64,000 bases of DNA from positions 62,001 through 126,000 of the forward strand of contig NZ_JAPQER010000007.1 of the NCBI RefSeq assembly GCF_026735135.1. Direction: 5' to 3'. The position numbers were made by a program, and so were the translations under genes. Source of the stretch: Clostridium aestuarii (GTDB taxonomy: Bacteria > Bacillota > Clostridia > Clostridiales > Clostridiaceae). The notes beneath the pieces are model-generated. The model saw only the letters and a program-made list of their open reading frames with translations, was not told the DNA's origin and did no database searches. This document shows positions 1-8,551 of the stretch, piece by piece (within the stretch, counting starts at the first letter, position 1; each line of letters begins with the position of its first letter).

Positions 1-64
1 ATGAAAACATAAGATAAATAGTGCCTGACACCACTTGTCTAGTATGTTTTTATATAACTAATAA

Positions 65-83
65 GGTTTAATATGGTATAATT
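65..83 (+). promoter_or_regulatory. Dispersed extended -10 promoter, copy 1
   Basis: GGTTTAATATGGTATAATT contains a TG-N-TATAAT extended -10 box. The same string, nearly unchanged, precedes several other small genes in this window (49570, 50651, 58552, 61943 and, on the minus strand, 10119). The TATAAT at 77-82 lies about 110 bases upstream of the lipoprotein gene at 190. The rest of 1-189 shows no gene. Activity is inferred from sequence only. Confidence 0.65.
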
Positions 84-189
84 GGGTGTGATTTATTATT
101 AAATCTGAGGTGATAGAAAAAATTTAATTGTTAATTTTGATGGTTTATATATATGATTATGTATCACAACCTAAAATGGGGGGAAATAA

Positions 190-804
190 ATGATAAACTT
201 AAAAATATTAAGAAATACATTAATAGCAACATTATCGATATTTATGATAGGATGTTCTTCACCAAATAAAGCATCTAATAATATTGGGGATAGTAAAGAT
301 CATAAAATATATGGTACACGAAAAATAGAGGTTAAAGAAGGATTTACGAATGAAAAAGACTTAAAACAAAGCGCTTTCAATTCGGTTGATGAAATTAATA
401 GTAAAGACTATGAAAAATATGAAATTTACTATTTTTTTAATTCAGACTTAAATAATCTCTATAATAAAGATAATAAGTCATTTATAGCGAAATATCTTTG
501 TGATGAAGGTTATTGTAGTTTTTATAAAGATGATAAAGGAAACTGGACATTATCAGAGTATAAATTAAAAAATTTGACTTTTGAAAACCAAGAGGAGTTA
601 GATGTATTTATAGCTGCTAATAAAGTTATTAAAAATACTTTAGAAAGTGAAAAAATAAATAATTTATCTGAATTAAGCACACAAAATAAAAACTATGTAT
701 TAGAGAGAGTTTGGGAGCGACAAGGAAATGATGTTAATAGTATGACGGATAAAGACAGAGATGATTTAAAACTTAAGTTAAGTAGCTTTTTTTCAGGTTT
801 TTAA
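190..804 (+). CDS. Putative lipoprotein, 204 aa
   Basis: The N-terminus has a short basic segment, a hydrophobic stretch and the lipobox-like MIGC at about residues 19-22, followed by SSPNKASNN. It should therefore be exported, lipidated on cysteine and held on the outer face of the membrane. The rest is a charged, soluble domain with no motif I recognise. GGGGGGAAATAA just before the ATG is a good ribosome binding site. The extended -10 element at 65-83 is the probable promoter. A second secreted protein follows at 856 on the same strand, about 50 bases downstream, so the two may be co-transcribed. Function unknown. Confidence 0.75.
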   Translation: MINLKILRNTLIATLSIFMIGCSSPNKASNNIGDSKDHKIYGTRKIEVKEGFTNEKDLKQSAFNSVDEINSKDYEKYEIYYFFNSDLNNLYNKDNKSFIAKYLCDEGYCSFYKDDKGNWTLSEYKLKNLTFENQEELDVFIAANKVIKNTLESEKINNLSELSTQNKNYVLERVWERQGNDVNSMTDKDRDDLKLKLSSFFSGF

Positions 805-855
805 GAAGAGTTGGCTGAATTTAATGTATAACACATGTTGGAGGAGGAAAGTATT

Positions 856-1398
856 ATGGTTTTCACAAAGCAAATTATTGCTAAGATTTTAATACTTTGT
901 ATTTTAGGGGTAGGTTACTCCAATGAGTTAAATCAAGGTAATAATACATCTAATCCAACTAAAATGGATGAATTATTAAGTCAAGGAAAATACACTTATT
1001 CTACTGAAATAGATAAAAAATATGTTGCAATTATGGTGTATGATGCTGAAAAAACAACAGTTAAAGAATATGAATTTAAAAATAATGGATCAGTAGATAT
1101 AACTGTTCCAAATAATAAAGATTTCATAATATCACTTCATGCTAATCGAACTATTCTTTATACTTGGAATATAAAAAATAATATTTGTAACGGAATAGTA
1201 CAATTTGTTAAAAGATCTTGGATAGATATCCCTCTTCCTAAAGTCGAAGAGGGAATGTGTGGAATGGATTATTCTAGACAAAATTTCTATTTTAAATGTA
1301 TAAAAAATGGTAATCAGAAAATTGTTATGAGATATGAACATCAAGAAGAACAAAGAGACGAATTTTTTGAAGTTAATTTCAATATAATGGTTAAGTGA
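856..1398 (+). CDS. Putative secreted protein, 180 aa
   Basis: An upstream in-frame ATG exists at 835, but GGAGGAGG at 840-847 lies inside that extension and is correctly spaced for the ATG at 856, so 856 is chosen. The product starts MVFTKQIIAKILILCILGVGYSN, a plausible signal sequence without a convincing lipobox. The mature part (about residues 25-180) looks beta-rich. No known domain was recognised. It follows the lipoprotein gene and is closed by the hairpin at 1440-1483. Confidence 0.65.
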   Translation: MVFTKQIIAKILILCILGVGYSNELNQGNNTSNPTKMDELLSQGKYTYSTEIDKKYVAIMVYDAEKTTVKEYEFKNNGSVDITVPNNKDFIISLHANRTILYTWNIKNNICNGIVQFVKRSWIDIPLPKVEEGMCGMDYSRQNFYFKCIKNGNQKIVMRYEHQEEQRDEFFEVNFNIMVK

Positions 1399-1439
1399 GT
1401 AAACCTATATAATTTAATAATTTTCAGTTAACTAAAAAA

Positions 1440-1483
1440 CAGCCCTGAAGCTAATACATTGTACTATATTAGCTTCAGGGCTG
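1440..1483. terminator. Bidirectional intrinsic terminator
   Basis: A perfect inverted repeat with 17-base arms (CAGCCCTGAAGCTAATA and its complement) has A-runs on its left and a T-rich right side. It sits between two converging genes (856-1398 plus, 1494-2036 minus) and can serve both. Confidence 0.8.
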
Positions 1484-1493
1484 TGACTATATC

Positions 1494-2036
1494 TTAATGC
1501 TCTTTTTTCCTTAACATAAATAAACCACCAATTATTAACATTACTGGTATAAAATATTGAGTTATCCCTTCTTTTATTTGATAATAAACATAACTTCCTG
1601 CAAAAAACTTATTTACAATTCCCAATACACCTAACGTTATAATTATATATGCAATAATTGTCATATTTTTCTTATCTAATTGTATTGGCTGCTTTTTCTT
1701 GAAATTCATACTATCAAACTCACTTGAGTTATTAACAGCATTTGAATTATTTGACATATATTTTTCAAAGAAGAAATCTGAATCCATAACAATTTCTCCA
1801 TTATCCATTCTATGAGCTATATTATAGGTATCAAAAAATAGATAAAACCAAAGTATAAATTGAATTAAATTTCCAATTCCTCCAAGTCCAATAATACTTA
1901 ATATATCTTCTAAAAGAAAGAATATAACACATGCTTGAATTCCTTTCTTCATAAGTCCTAAATACATATATCCTATACCGGGTATACAAGCTGTTACAAA
2001 AGTTAGAAATCTACTTCTTCTATTCAAACTAATCAC
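1494..2036 (-). CDS. Multi-pass membrane protein, 180 aa
   Basis: Hydrophobic segments lie at about residues 14-30, 35-70, 125-145 and 155-172, joined by a polar loop rich in N and S (about 90-120). The start MISLNRRSRFLTFVTACIPGIGYMYLG has the G-x-G-x-x-Y-L-G style seen in TM2-like small membrane proteins, but I cannot assign a family. It is the last gene of a four-gene minus-strand operon (3910 to 1494) that contains an ECF sigma factor. Its ATG overlaps the previous stop by four bases (ATGA), which points to translational coupling. It may act in the envelope response controlled by that sigma factor. Confidence 0.65.
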   Translation of the reverse strand: MISLNRRSRFLTFVTACIPGIGYMYLGLMKKGIQACVIFFLLEDILSIIGLGGIGNLIQFILWFYLFFDTYNIAHRMDNGEIVMDSDFFFEKYMSNNSNAVNNSSEFDSMNFKKKQPIQLDKKNMTIIAYIIITLGVLGIVNKFFAGSYVYYQIKEGITQYFIPVMLIIGGLFMLRKKEH

Positions 2037-2392
2037 TCCTTAAATAAATTTTTATCATTAATAATGTCTAAGTTATAGTTGTATTTGGATTCTATTAACA
2101 TCGTTTTACTTTTAATAAAACATTTAGTTTCAACAATTTTATATTTTAAACCAGTATTAACAACGATTAGCATCATTAATCCAGCCATTATTAAGCTTAA
2201 TGCTGTTGAGTTATTGGTTTTAAAATTAAACAATAGTGATACTCTATTTGAACTTGAATGTACTTTAGATTCACTTTCACATTTTATATTGTGAATTTTA
2301 TTCATAAGTCTTTCATTGTAATCAGGAGAGGGTTCAATATCTTCCTTTGAATTAAATATTAAATTATCAATATCATCCCATTTTTCTTGCAT
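2033..2392 (-). CDS. Putative membrane anti-sigma factor, 119 aa
   Basis: An ATG at 2401 directly abuts GGAGG, leaving no spacing. The second ATG at 2392 is nine bases from it and is the likelier start. The cytoplasmic N-terminal part (about 1-65) contains DYNERLMNKIHNIK. A single membrane segment follows (about residues 66-85, ALSLIMAGLMMLIVVNTGL) with a short outer tail. Position immediately after, and overlapping, an ECF sigma factor gene, size and topology all fit a small anti-sigma factor. No zinc-binding HxxxCxxC motif is present. The role is inferred from context. Confidence 0.6.
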   Translation of the reverse strand: MQEKWDDIDNLIFNSKEDIEPSPDYNERLMNKIHNIKCESESKVHSSSNRVSLLFNFKTNNSTALSLIMAGLMMLIVVNTGLKYKIVETKCFIKSKTMLIESKYNYNLDIINDKNLFKE

Positions 2393-2924
2393 AGGTCGCA
2401 TCCTCCTTTTTCAGTTCATTCTTCAGCTTTTTCTTAGCTCTATAAATCTTACCTTCTACAGCTCTAGGAGTTATATTTAAAATTTCACCAATCTCTTTCT
2501 GACTAAAACCTATATAATAATATAACACAACTACTAATCTTAAATCCTTAGAAAGTTTTTTAATACACTGCCTTACAAAAATCTTTTCATCTAAATCTAC
2601 TGGTTCTTCAGCTTTTTGTATATGAAACATATCTGTTAAAAAACCTTTTAGGCTTTTTTTTCTCTTATAATCCAGGCATTTTGATACAGTTATCTTATAA
2701 ATGTAGGTTGATAATGAACAATTACCTCTAAATTTATCTATGCTTTTATAAAGTGATGTAAAAACTTCTTGAGATAAATCCTCAGCTTCATAATAATCCT
2801 CAATATATGAATAGCATAAAGCAAGAACTTTTTTCTTATAGGAATTTACTACTTCAATAAAACATTCCTCATCTTTTTGTTTTAACCTCTCTATAATACT
2901 TTTTTCATCATTCAACTCAATCAC
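2373..2924 (-). CDS. ECF-type RNA polymerase sigma factor, 183 aa
   Basis: Region 2 (about residues 20-90) has the typical ALCYSYIEDYYEAEDLSQEVF and a following IYKITVSKCLDYKRKK. Region 4 (about 110-175) has LRLVVVLYYYIGFSQKEIGEIL and RAVEGKIYRAKKKLK, the -35-recognising helix-turn-helix. Length matches the sigma-70 ECF family. It directs RNA polymerase to a small regulon, normally held off by a membrane anti-sigma factor, here probably the next gene. Its ATG overlaps the stop of the upstream gene (ATGA). No autoregulatory promoter could be identified with confidence. Confidence 0.9.
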   Translation of the reverse strand: MIELNDEKSIIERLKQKDEECFIEVVNSYKKKVLALCYSYIEDYYEAEDLSQEVFTSLYKSIDKFRGNCSLSTYIYKITVSKCLDYKRKKSLKGFLTDMFHIQKAEEPVDLDEKIFVRQCIKKLSKDLRLVVVLYYYIGFSQKEIGEILNITPRAVEGKIYRAKKKLKNELKKEDATYARKMG

Positions 2925-3910
2925 TCCTGAGTGTCAATCTCCACAACACCATTACTCATATCGATTTCTATGTTTCCTTCACCATTTCCTACAGTTTCTT
3001 TAATCCCTGAATTTATTCTCTTATCACTATTTAGGCTACAAACTCCCATATTCACGTCAGCATTAATAGCTACATTTTCATCTTCTGTATCTATACTTAC
3101 CTTTCCATTACTCATATCGATATTTATATCTTTGCAAAGCTTATTACTAATTTCAACATTACCATTAGAAAGTTTTATATCTGTTTTTTGTACGTCTCCT
3201 TCTAATTTAACATTGGCATTATTTGCATCTATATCAATATTAAATTTTAAATCCTCATCCAAAGATTTAACATTCAAATTACTTCCATCAATCTCCACAT
3301 CCAGTTCATTTGGGATATACATAATTATTTTTTCGCCTTTAACATAACTCTCATTAAAAGAAATTTTATATCCGTCATACTCTTCTTTGGCGTCAATTTC
3401 GTATTTTTCAATATCACTTTTTTTATCTACATAAACTGAAGTTTCTAATTTAATATTATCATCATCTGACTTCTTTATTTTTATATCTGCATTTGTAATA
3501 TCCAGCAGTATTTTGTTCCCATGAGGCTTTAAAGTTTTATTAGATTTAATTTCTTTGTTATTATTATGAAAGTTGATTGTAAATCCATCTTTAAAAGAAA
3601 TTCCTGTTTTAAATTCTTTGGTTACTTGATTAACAATTCCATCAACATTAACTTTACTACTAATGCTCATAAAACCATTAACTGCTAAAAATATAATTAC
3701 TACAGGTATTATTAAATAATTTATCCTTACCTTTTCATTTTCCTTACTGCTTTTCATAATTAAGAGCATTTCAATCCCTAGTATTATAAAAATCACAGGC
3801 CAAAACTTAAAGATTGACTTTCCTAAGATAGGATTATTTTCATAAATAATCATCCATATTCCTAGAAAAATTAATGCAGCTGATGACGTTATTGTACCAA
3901 TTTTTCTCAT
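2921..3910 (-). CDS. LiaF-like membrane protein with DUF4097-type beta-repeat domain, 329 aa
   Basis: Two to three membrane segments lie in the first 85 residues (AALIFLGIWMIIYEN, FKFWPVIFIILGIEMLLIM, NYLIIPVVIIFLAVNGF). A long outer beta-solenoid-like part follows, with repeated DxSNGKVxIxT/IDMSNGVVEID units (about 225-329). This is the layout of LiaF/DUF5668 heads joined to DUF4097 adhesin-like repeats, seen in envelope stress modules. AGGAGG precedes the ATG. It is the first gene of the operon with the ECF sigma factor and putative anti-sigma factor, so it may sense or respond to cell envelope damage; that link is inferred. Confidence 0.75.
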   Translation of the reverse strand: MRKIGTITSSAALIFLGIWMIIYENNPILGKSIFKFWPVIFIILGIEMLLIMKSSKENEKVRINYLIIPVVIIFLAVNGFMSISSKVNVDGIVNQVTKEFKTGISFKDGFTINFHNNNKEIKSNKTLKPHGNKILLDITNADIKIKKSDDDNIKLETSVYVDKKSDIEKYEIDAKEEYDGYKISFNESYVKGEKIIMYIPNELDVEIDGSNLNVKSLDEDLKFNIDIDANNANVKLEGDVQKTDIKLSNGNVEISNKLCKDINIDMSNGKVSIDTEDENVAINADVNMGVCSLNSDKRINSGIKETVGNGEGNIEIDMSNGVVEIDTQE

Positions 3911-4097
3911 TATCTTTTCCTCCTAAATTAAAGCTTAAAATAATAATTACTCAATATAGTTTCTTAGTAACTAAAATACCCCCATGTCATATATTTGCTT
4001 TACAATAATATAGACGTATATAAACTTTAATATCCCACGATAAAAATAACAATAACATTATAAAATATAAGTTATTGTTATTTTTCATAATAATTAT

Positions 4098-4556
4098 CTA
4101 ATTACATCTCAAATCAAAGCCAGCAGGATACCCATCATCAAAAATTTCAATTTTAAAAATCAAGTTTCCTAATTTATCTCTTTGATTTAATATTTCAACA
4201 GTTACTTTCACATCATCTTTATCAATATTTTTATCTGCTGTTGGCACTGAAGCTGATTTATAATATGCCAATATATAATTTTTACTTAATTTAGTAGATA
4301 ACATCATAGACGCTCTATAATCACAATGATTTCCATTACATACTAAAAGACCTACTTCTTTATCTTTAGATAAAATTTTTGTGTTTTTAGGTAAAGGATG
4401 GGTATATAAATTATTAGCAAAAGTGCTCAATTTATTATTATGAACTATTGTTGGTAATACAAAAGGTAATACTATTAATCCTATTAATAAAACAAATATA
4501 AAAATTATTAGTGTTAACTCTTTTAGTGATTTGATTGATATTCTAATTTAGATCAT
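4098..4556 (-). pseudogene. Small membrane-anchored protein gene with a nonsense codon at position 3
   Basis: On the minus strand the frame runs ATG-ATC-TAA (4556-4548) and then continues open without interruption to 4098. The continuation encodes a basic start (IRISIKSLKEL), a strong hydrophobic anchor (TLIIFIFVLLIGLIVLPFVLP) and an outer domain with Cys residues ending GYPAGFDLRCN. No ATG lies between the TAA and residue 40. A TTG at 4430 could start a soluble piece lacking the anchor, but it has no ribosome binding site. Either the gene is inactivated by the TAA or translation starts at a rare ATT/ATA codon. Confidence 0.6.
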
Positions 4557-4620
4557 CTCTTTCTGTTTGTAAATTTTGATTCTAGATATTTTTGTAATTA
4601 TAAAATAAAATCCATGATAA

Positions 4621-4633
4621 AGTATACCATATG
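4621..4633 (-). promoter_or_regulatory. Extended -10 promoter for the 4556 gene
   Basis: The minus strand reads CATATGGTATACT, a TG-N-TATACT extended -10 box about 65 bases before the ATG at 4556. The remaining sequence to 4812 has no convincing gene. Confidence 0.45.
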
Positions 4634-4812
4634 ATTGTTTTTATATAGCTCATGGTATGTAAATATTTATATAAAAACTATAATGAGGAACTTTTAAATA
4701 CAAATTAAGGGACGAGGGAAACGAAAGGATTGAAAAATAGATTTTATTATAGACACAGTATTTCAGGTGTTTTTTGCGTTTTTGGGGATAGTTGGACTGT
4801 ATGTATTCTGAA

Positions 4813-4842
4813 AATAGGTAGTCCATTTTCGGACTACCTATT
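4813..4842. terminator. Intrinsic terminator
   Basis: A perfect 12-bp stem, AATAGGTAGTCC with its complement around a 6-base loop, is flanked by A- and T-rich tracts. It follows the acetyltransferase gene (minus strand) and probably ends its transcript. Confidence 0.75.
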
Positions 4843-4864
4843 AAAATTTTATTATATCTGATTA

Positions 4865-5383
4865 TTAGTATATTGGTTTAACAAATTCCCAGTAAATTAA
4901 TTCACTATCTCTATTAATTTCTTTCAATCTAGCCTTTTCTAATATTCGAGCAGAAGGCTTATTGCTAATCAAACACTCTGCTTTAATAACTTTAACACTT
5001 TCTTGAAAACTTAACCAATCCATAATAGCATTTAAAGATTCAGAACCGAAACCTTTTCCTCTTTCATGTTCTACTAATCCAAATCCAACTTCAACTTCAC
5101 CTTTTTCATTAGGTTTTCCATGAAAGCCTATATCACCAATTACTTTCATATTGTCTTTGTTTACAATCATCCAAGTTTCAAATCCACTTGGTATCTTATT
5201 CTTTTCTAATGAATTATTTATAATAGGTAAAATATCCATTGTATCTTCTGTAGGCCATTTTTTATCTAGTTTAATTCCAAGTTTCTCAACTTCTTTATTA
5301 CTTCCATCTATTAAAGATTTAGTTATTTCCAATGTTACAGGTACTAACATTAACCTGTCTGTGTGTATGTTTCTTAAATTCAT
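4865..5383 (-). CDS. GNAT acetyltransferase, RimJ/RimL-like, 172 aa
   Basis: The protein matches the GNAT fold of the RimJ/RimL branch: an N-terminal LRNIHTDRLMLVPVT strand-helix start, a central VIGDIGFHGKPNEKGEVEVGFGLVEHERGKGFGSE segment with the acetyl-CoA-binding RGKGFG loop (about residue 110), and a C-terminal NKPSARILEKARLKE helix. It transfers an acetyl group from acetyl-CoA to an amine substrate that cannot be predicted. An upstream GTG at 5395 overlaps AAAGGTGG, which is correctly spaced for the ATG at 5383, so 5383 is preferred. It is a single gene with its own terminator. Confidence 0.85.
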   Translation of the reverse strand: MNLRNIHTDRLMLVPVTLEITKSLIDGSNKEVEKLGIKLDKKWPTEDTMDILPIINNSLEKNKIPSGFETWMIVNKDNMKVIGDIGFHGKPNEKGEVEVGFGLVEHERGKGFGSESLNAIMDWLSFQESVKVIKAECLISNKPSARILEKARLKEINRDSELIYWEFVKPIY

Positions 5384-5727
5384 TTTATTTTCCACCTTTC
5401 AATATTAAAAAATAACTTACTAAAAATAAAGGTGGATCAATACCTGTAAATTTAACTTAGGTAGTAAACCACCTTATAGATTTTCCATTTATAAAACTTT
5501 TCATAAAACCAACTCCTATCATTACTAACTATAAAAGGACATACTTATAAATTGTCCATCCTTTATATGAATTGTATTATATAACCAATTAGATGTAAAT
5601 AGTTTGTATTGAAACTTTAGTATCAAAGATTGTTCTTTTTTATTCCAATTTTTGTGAACAGTTAGCTACTTTACAAAAACTGAAACAACTTTTGCTGCTT
5701 AAAGATACATCTTTCAAATAAAATATA

Positions 5728-5780
5728 GTTTACAAAGAAACAAAAATCGTGTATTATTGTTTACTAGGAAACAATAATAC
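5728..5780. promoter_or_regulatory. Probable MarR operator, one perfect and one half-strength site
   Basis: A perfect 12-bp inverted repeat, GTATTATTGTTT / AAACAATAATAC with a 6-base spacer, occupies 5751-5780. A weaker GTTT-N6-AAAC site sits at 5728-5741, with GTTT-N6-AAAC cores 31 bp apart (about three helical turns). Both lie just upstream of the cyclase gene that precedes a marR gene, so autoregulation by that MarR protein is likely. The rest of 5384-5727 shows no gene. Confidence 0.7.
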
Positions 5781-5804
5781 TTTAAAGGAAAGAGGATCAA
5801 TAGT

Positions 5805-6380
5805 ATGATAGATATCACAATAAAATTAGATAATAACCATAAAGTTTGGAAATGGCTAGAATCCCAAGAAAATAAACTAATAAATGCAGGGCATGTGGGC
5901 ACTCATATAGATGTGTATAAAAAAAGTACTATTCCAATAGAGTATTTCAAAACTAAAGGAATTTTAATCGATTGCACAAATTATGGTTTGAATGAAGAGA
6001 TAGGGATTGAAGTATTAAAAAACGTAGAAATAGAAGAAAATAGCTTTGTAATGTTCAAAACTAATATCCAAATTAGTTATCCATACGGAAGTGACATATA
6101 TGTAAAGCAGCACCCTGAGCTTAGTTGGAACCTTATAACTTATTTACTTAAAAAAAAGGTATACTTTATAGGAATTGATTGTGCAGGAATTCGTAGAGGA
6201 AAGGAACACATTCAAGCAGACATAAAATCAGAAGAAAATAATACTTATGTTATAGAAAACTTAGATTTAAGTAAATTAAACATTAAAGCAGGTAATAAAT
6301 TTAGCGTTTATACTATGTGGATAGAAAATCCATTTGCAACTGGATTAGCAACTAGAGTTTTAGTTGATGTATTACACTAG
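5805..6380 (+). CDS. Cyclase-family metal hydrolase (kynurenine formamidase-like), 191 aa
   Basis: The signature HxGTHxD metal-binding motif is present as GHVGTHID (about residues 28-35), which defines the cyclase/arylformamidase family. The family hydrolyses amides or lactones using a metal ion, but the substrate here is unknown. The length is a little under the usual 200-220. AAAGGAAAGAGG upstream of the ATG serves as ribosome binding site. The gene is followed after 22 bases by a MarR regulator and preceded by a palindromic operator, suggesting a small inducible detoxification or catabolic unit. Confidence 0.85.
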   Translation: MIDITIKLDNNHKVWKWLESQENKLINAGHVGTHIDVYKKSTIPIEYFKTKGILIDCTNYGLNEEIGIEVLKNVEIEENSFVMFKTNIQISYPYGSDIYVKQHPELSWNLITYLLKKKVYFIGIDCAGIRRGKEHIQADIKSEENNTYVIENLDLSKLNIKAGNKFSVYTMWIENPFATGLATRVLVDVLH

Positions 6381-6402
6381 ATATTAAATGGAGGTTACCT
6401 AT

Positions 6403-6846
6403 ATGAATAACGAATTAATGTTAAAAAAATTAATGGAAATCTATCAACTATATACAGAATTCAATGAGAAAGCTTTTTTAGATAATTATAGTAATTTGAA
6501 CATAAATGAAGTACATGCTATTGATTATATAGGTAGAACAGAACGTGCTAATGTAACTAAAATTACAGAACATCTAAAAATAACTAAAGGTGCAGTCACT
6601 AAAATAACAAAAAAATTGATAGCTAATGAATATCTCAGTTTATATCAAACTGAAGAAAATAAAAAGGAAAAGTACTTTAGTCTCACAAAAAAAGGTAAAG
6701 AAATTTTTATAAAACATGAAACTCTGCACATGGAAGCTGTGAAAAGAGATAAAAAGATATTTGAATATTTTAATGAAAGTGAAAAAAAAGTTATATTTAG
6801 ATTTTTAGATATCTTAAAAAAAGACTTTGATCAAAAATTAAAGTAA
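6403..6846 (+). CDS. MarR family transcriptional regulator, 147 aa
   Basis: A winged helix-turn-helix lies at about residues 30-95: INEVHAIDYIG, then VTKITEHLKITKGAVTKITKKL as the recognition helix, then the wing with LTKKGKEI. The size is that of a MarR dimer subunit. An ATG at 6388 contains the GGAGG used by the ATG at 6403, so 6403 is the real start. It probably represses itself and the cyclase gene through the palindrome at 5751-5780, with release by a small phenolic or similar ligand. The ligand is not predictable. Confidence 0.88.
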   Translation: MNNELMLKKLMEIYQLYTEFNEKAFLDNYSNLNINEVHAIDYIGRTERANVTKITEHLKITKGAVTKITKKLIANEYLSLYQTEENKKEKYFSLTKKGKEIFIKHETLHMEAVKRDKKIFEYFNESEKKVIFRFLDILKKDFDQKLK

Positions 6847-6894
6847 TCGAAACTTACATAACAATATATAATATAGCTTATCATTAACCATAGT

Positions 6895-7014
6895 TTAAAT
6901 ACCTGTAGTATCAACGACATAGTATTCTCCTGTTACTGGATTAAAAAAGTAATGTAATATTTCACCATCAATTTTCACTGCAAAAACATAACCTTTATCA
7001 ACAAAAATTGAAAT
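6895..7014 (-). pseudogene. Short coding remnant, about 39 codons
   Basis: The minus strand reads ISIFVDKGYVFAVKIDGE and on to VTGEYYVVDTTGI before a stop, with a stop just upstream and no start codon. The composition looks protein-like, so it is probably the C-terminal relic of a lost gene. No homologue was recognised. It overlaps nothing else. Confidence 0.4.
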
Positions 7015-7017
7015 TTA

Positions 7018-7263
7018 ATGTTGCTTTCTTATTTTATTCAAGATAAAAGAAATATGGGAATAACTGAAAAAGGAATAATTTGCTATAAAAGGTTCTATAA
7101 ATGAAGCAGTATTAGCTCTTATGAGTGGATATCACCTAATATAATTAAAATTATAGTTAAAGATACTTTTATCTTTTGGAAAAATGAAAGCTTTATAGAA
7201 TTTAAAGTATGTATAGAAGAAAATCAAAAAATGGATAAGCTATTGCAAAAATATATTACCTAA
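7018..7263 (+). pseudogene. Decayed paralogue of the 7843 membrane protein gene
   Basis: The frame encodes MGITEKGIICYKRFYK, a TGA at 7102-7104, then SYEWISPNIIKI and KMDKLLQKYIT. This aligns with the C-terminal part of the product at 7843-8328 (LGITEKGISFRTGFYKWDKIKSYEW and VENLLQRYIN), with the TGA in place of the tryptophan codon. The N-terminal membrane half is missing. It is a truncated and stop-interrupted copy of a locally duplicated family. Confidence 0.75.
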
Positions 7264-7292
7264 TAAATTATGTATTTTAAGGAGATAAATAT

Positions 7293-7814
7293 ATGGGATG
7301 GAAAGAATCAGCTATTCTTAATGGAGTATCAATACTTTTAATTATTCTTAATATATATATAAGATTTACACATAAACATACATTAGATAAATTACTTAAG
7401 AATAATAAATTACTTTTTTCTCATGAAATAATAAATAGTAAAAGAAAGTTTATTATATTTATTTTACAATTTATATTTTTTATATGGTTTCAAATATTTA
7501 TAGTAAATGAAATAGATGCAGTGGCATTTTTTCAGTATACAGTTATATCAGGCTTCTTTTTTAACTCTGAGTTTATTTTTGACGATAAATTATTAATAAC
7601 TGAACAAGGTATAATTATAGAGGATAAATTGATAACGTGGTCCTCTGTAAAAAATTTTAACTTTAGGGAACATAAAAAAAATATAATGATTATATCTATA
7701 AGTTATAATATAGACGATGTTTTTCAACGTAAAATATATAAAAAGCATAGAAATACTATAGAAAAACTATTTAATAAATTGATAAAAAATAATCCTTGTA
7801 CTATAATTTTATAA
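7293..7814 (+). CDS. Membrane protein with PH-like C-terminal domain, 173 aa
   Basis: Two or three membrane helices lie in the first 90 residues. A beta-rich tail follows with the pattern LLITEQGIIIEDKLITWSSVKNFNF, resembling the bacterial PH-like (YcxB/DUF5673-type) domains found behind membrane segments. The good AAGGAG ribosome binding site and open frame suggest it is expressed. It stands in a cluster with the related gene at 7843 and the relic at 7018. The exact function is unknown. Another relative, also frameshifted, is at 49647. Confidence 0.65.
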   Translation: MGWKESAILNGVSILLIILNIYIRFTHKHTLDKLLKNNKLLFSHEIINSKRKFIIFILQFIFFIWFQIFIVNEIDAVAFFQYTVISGFFFNSEFIFDDKLLITEQGIIIEDKLITWSSVKNFNFREHKKNIMIISISYNIDDVFQRKIYKKHRNTIEKLFNKLIKNNPCTIIL

Positions 7815-7842
7815 ACATTGAAGATAATGAGAGGTGCAAAAA

Positions 7843-8328
7843 ATGATATGGATTATTGTAATTTCTGTTATAAATATATTAATAATTTATTCTATATTCA
7901 AAGAATTTTATATAAAAAACAATAGGGGTAACCTTGTCATATGTGCATTTAATAAGAAAATATATTATATAATATCTGTTATAGCATTGATAATATCTAT
8001 CATTTCTTTAATAACAGATACTATAATTTATTTAAAAGGTATTCATTTTATTACGTTAACATATATTTTTGCAAAGCATACATTTTCAATACCTTTCTGC
8101 ATTTTAATGATTATTCAATCAAAAAAAGGTTTAGGAATAACGGAAAAAGGTATATCTTTTAGGACAGGTTTTTATAAATGGGATAAAATTAAAAGTTATG
8201 AATGGTCATCATCAAATATAGTTGTGTTTAAAACTTATGGATTGTTTAATTTAAGCTACGTAGAATTAAAATTTGATACAATACAAAAGCAAAAAGTAGA
8301 GAACTTGCTGCAAAGATATATTAACTGA
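7843..8328 (+). CDS. Membrane protein with PH-like C-terminal domain, 161 aa
   Basis: A GTG at 7834 sits inside the GAGAGG ribosome binding site, so the ATG at 7843 is chosen. There are three to four hydrophobic segments, then a soluble tail GLGITEKGISFRTGFYKWDKIKSYEWSS ending VENLLQRYIN, the same signature as the previous gene (TEQG...W..V..F). It looks like a tandem duplicate within a family of membrane-tethered PH-like proteins. No enzymatic motif is present. Confidence 0.65.
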   Translation: MIWIIVISVINILIIYSIFKEFYIKNNRGNLVICAFNKKIYYIISVIALIISIISLITDTIIYLKGIHFITLTYIFAKHTFSIPFCILMIIQSKKGLGITEKGISFRTGFYKWDKIKSYEWSSSNIVVFKTYGLFNLSYVELKFDTIQKQKVENLLQRYIN

Positions 8329-8333
8329 AGGAG

Positions 8334-8406
8334 CAAAGATTGTTTGTTTTACTTTCAATCTTTGTAAGGCGTCAGGTCTTAAAAAATAAGGCTTAACGCT
8401 TTTTTT
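8334..8406 (+). terminator. Hairpin region after the membrane protein genes
   Basis: CAAAGATTG pairs with CAATCTTTG (8334-8364). A second GCGT/ACGC stem then ends in a T-run at about 8398-8406. The segment CTTTGTAAGG-GTCAGGT also recurs at about 9310-9328. Confidence 0.5.
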
Positions 8407-8551
8407 ATTGTAAAACAAATCAAAATGGTTGCATATAAAGAAAAAATATATAACATTAAATGATGGAGGAGTTAAAGTGAAAAAAATTATAATTTGAATA
8501 TGGTATAATTAAACATAAATTGTACGTAATTTAATATAAGGAGGAAAAAGC

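Noticed and set aside
2079..3347. Plus-strand ORFs antisense to the sigma operon
   Set aside because: Low-complexity shadows of well-supported minus-strand genes, without ribosome binding sites.
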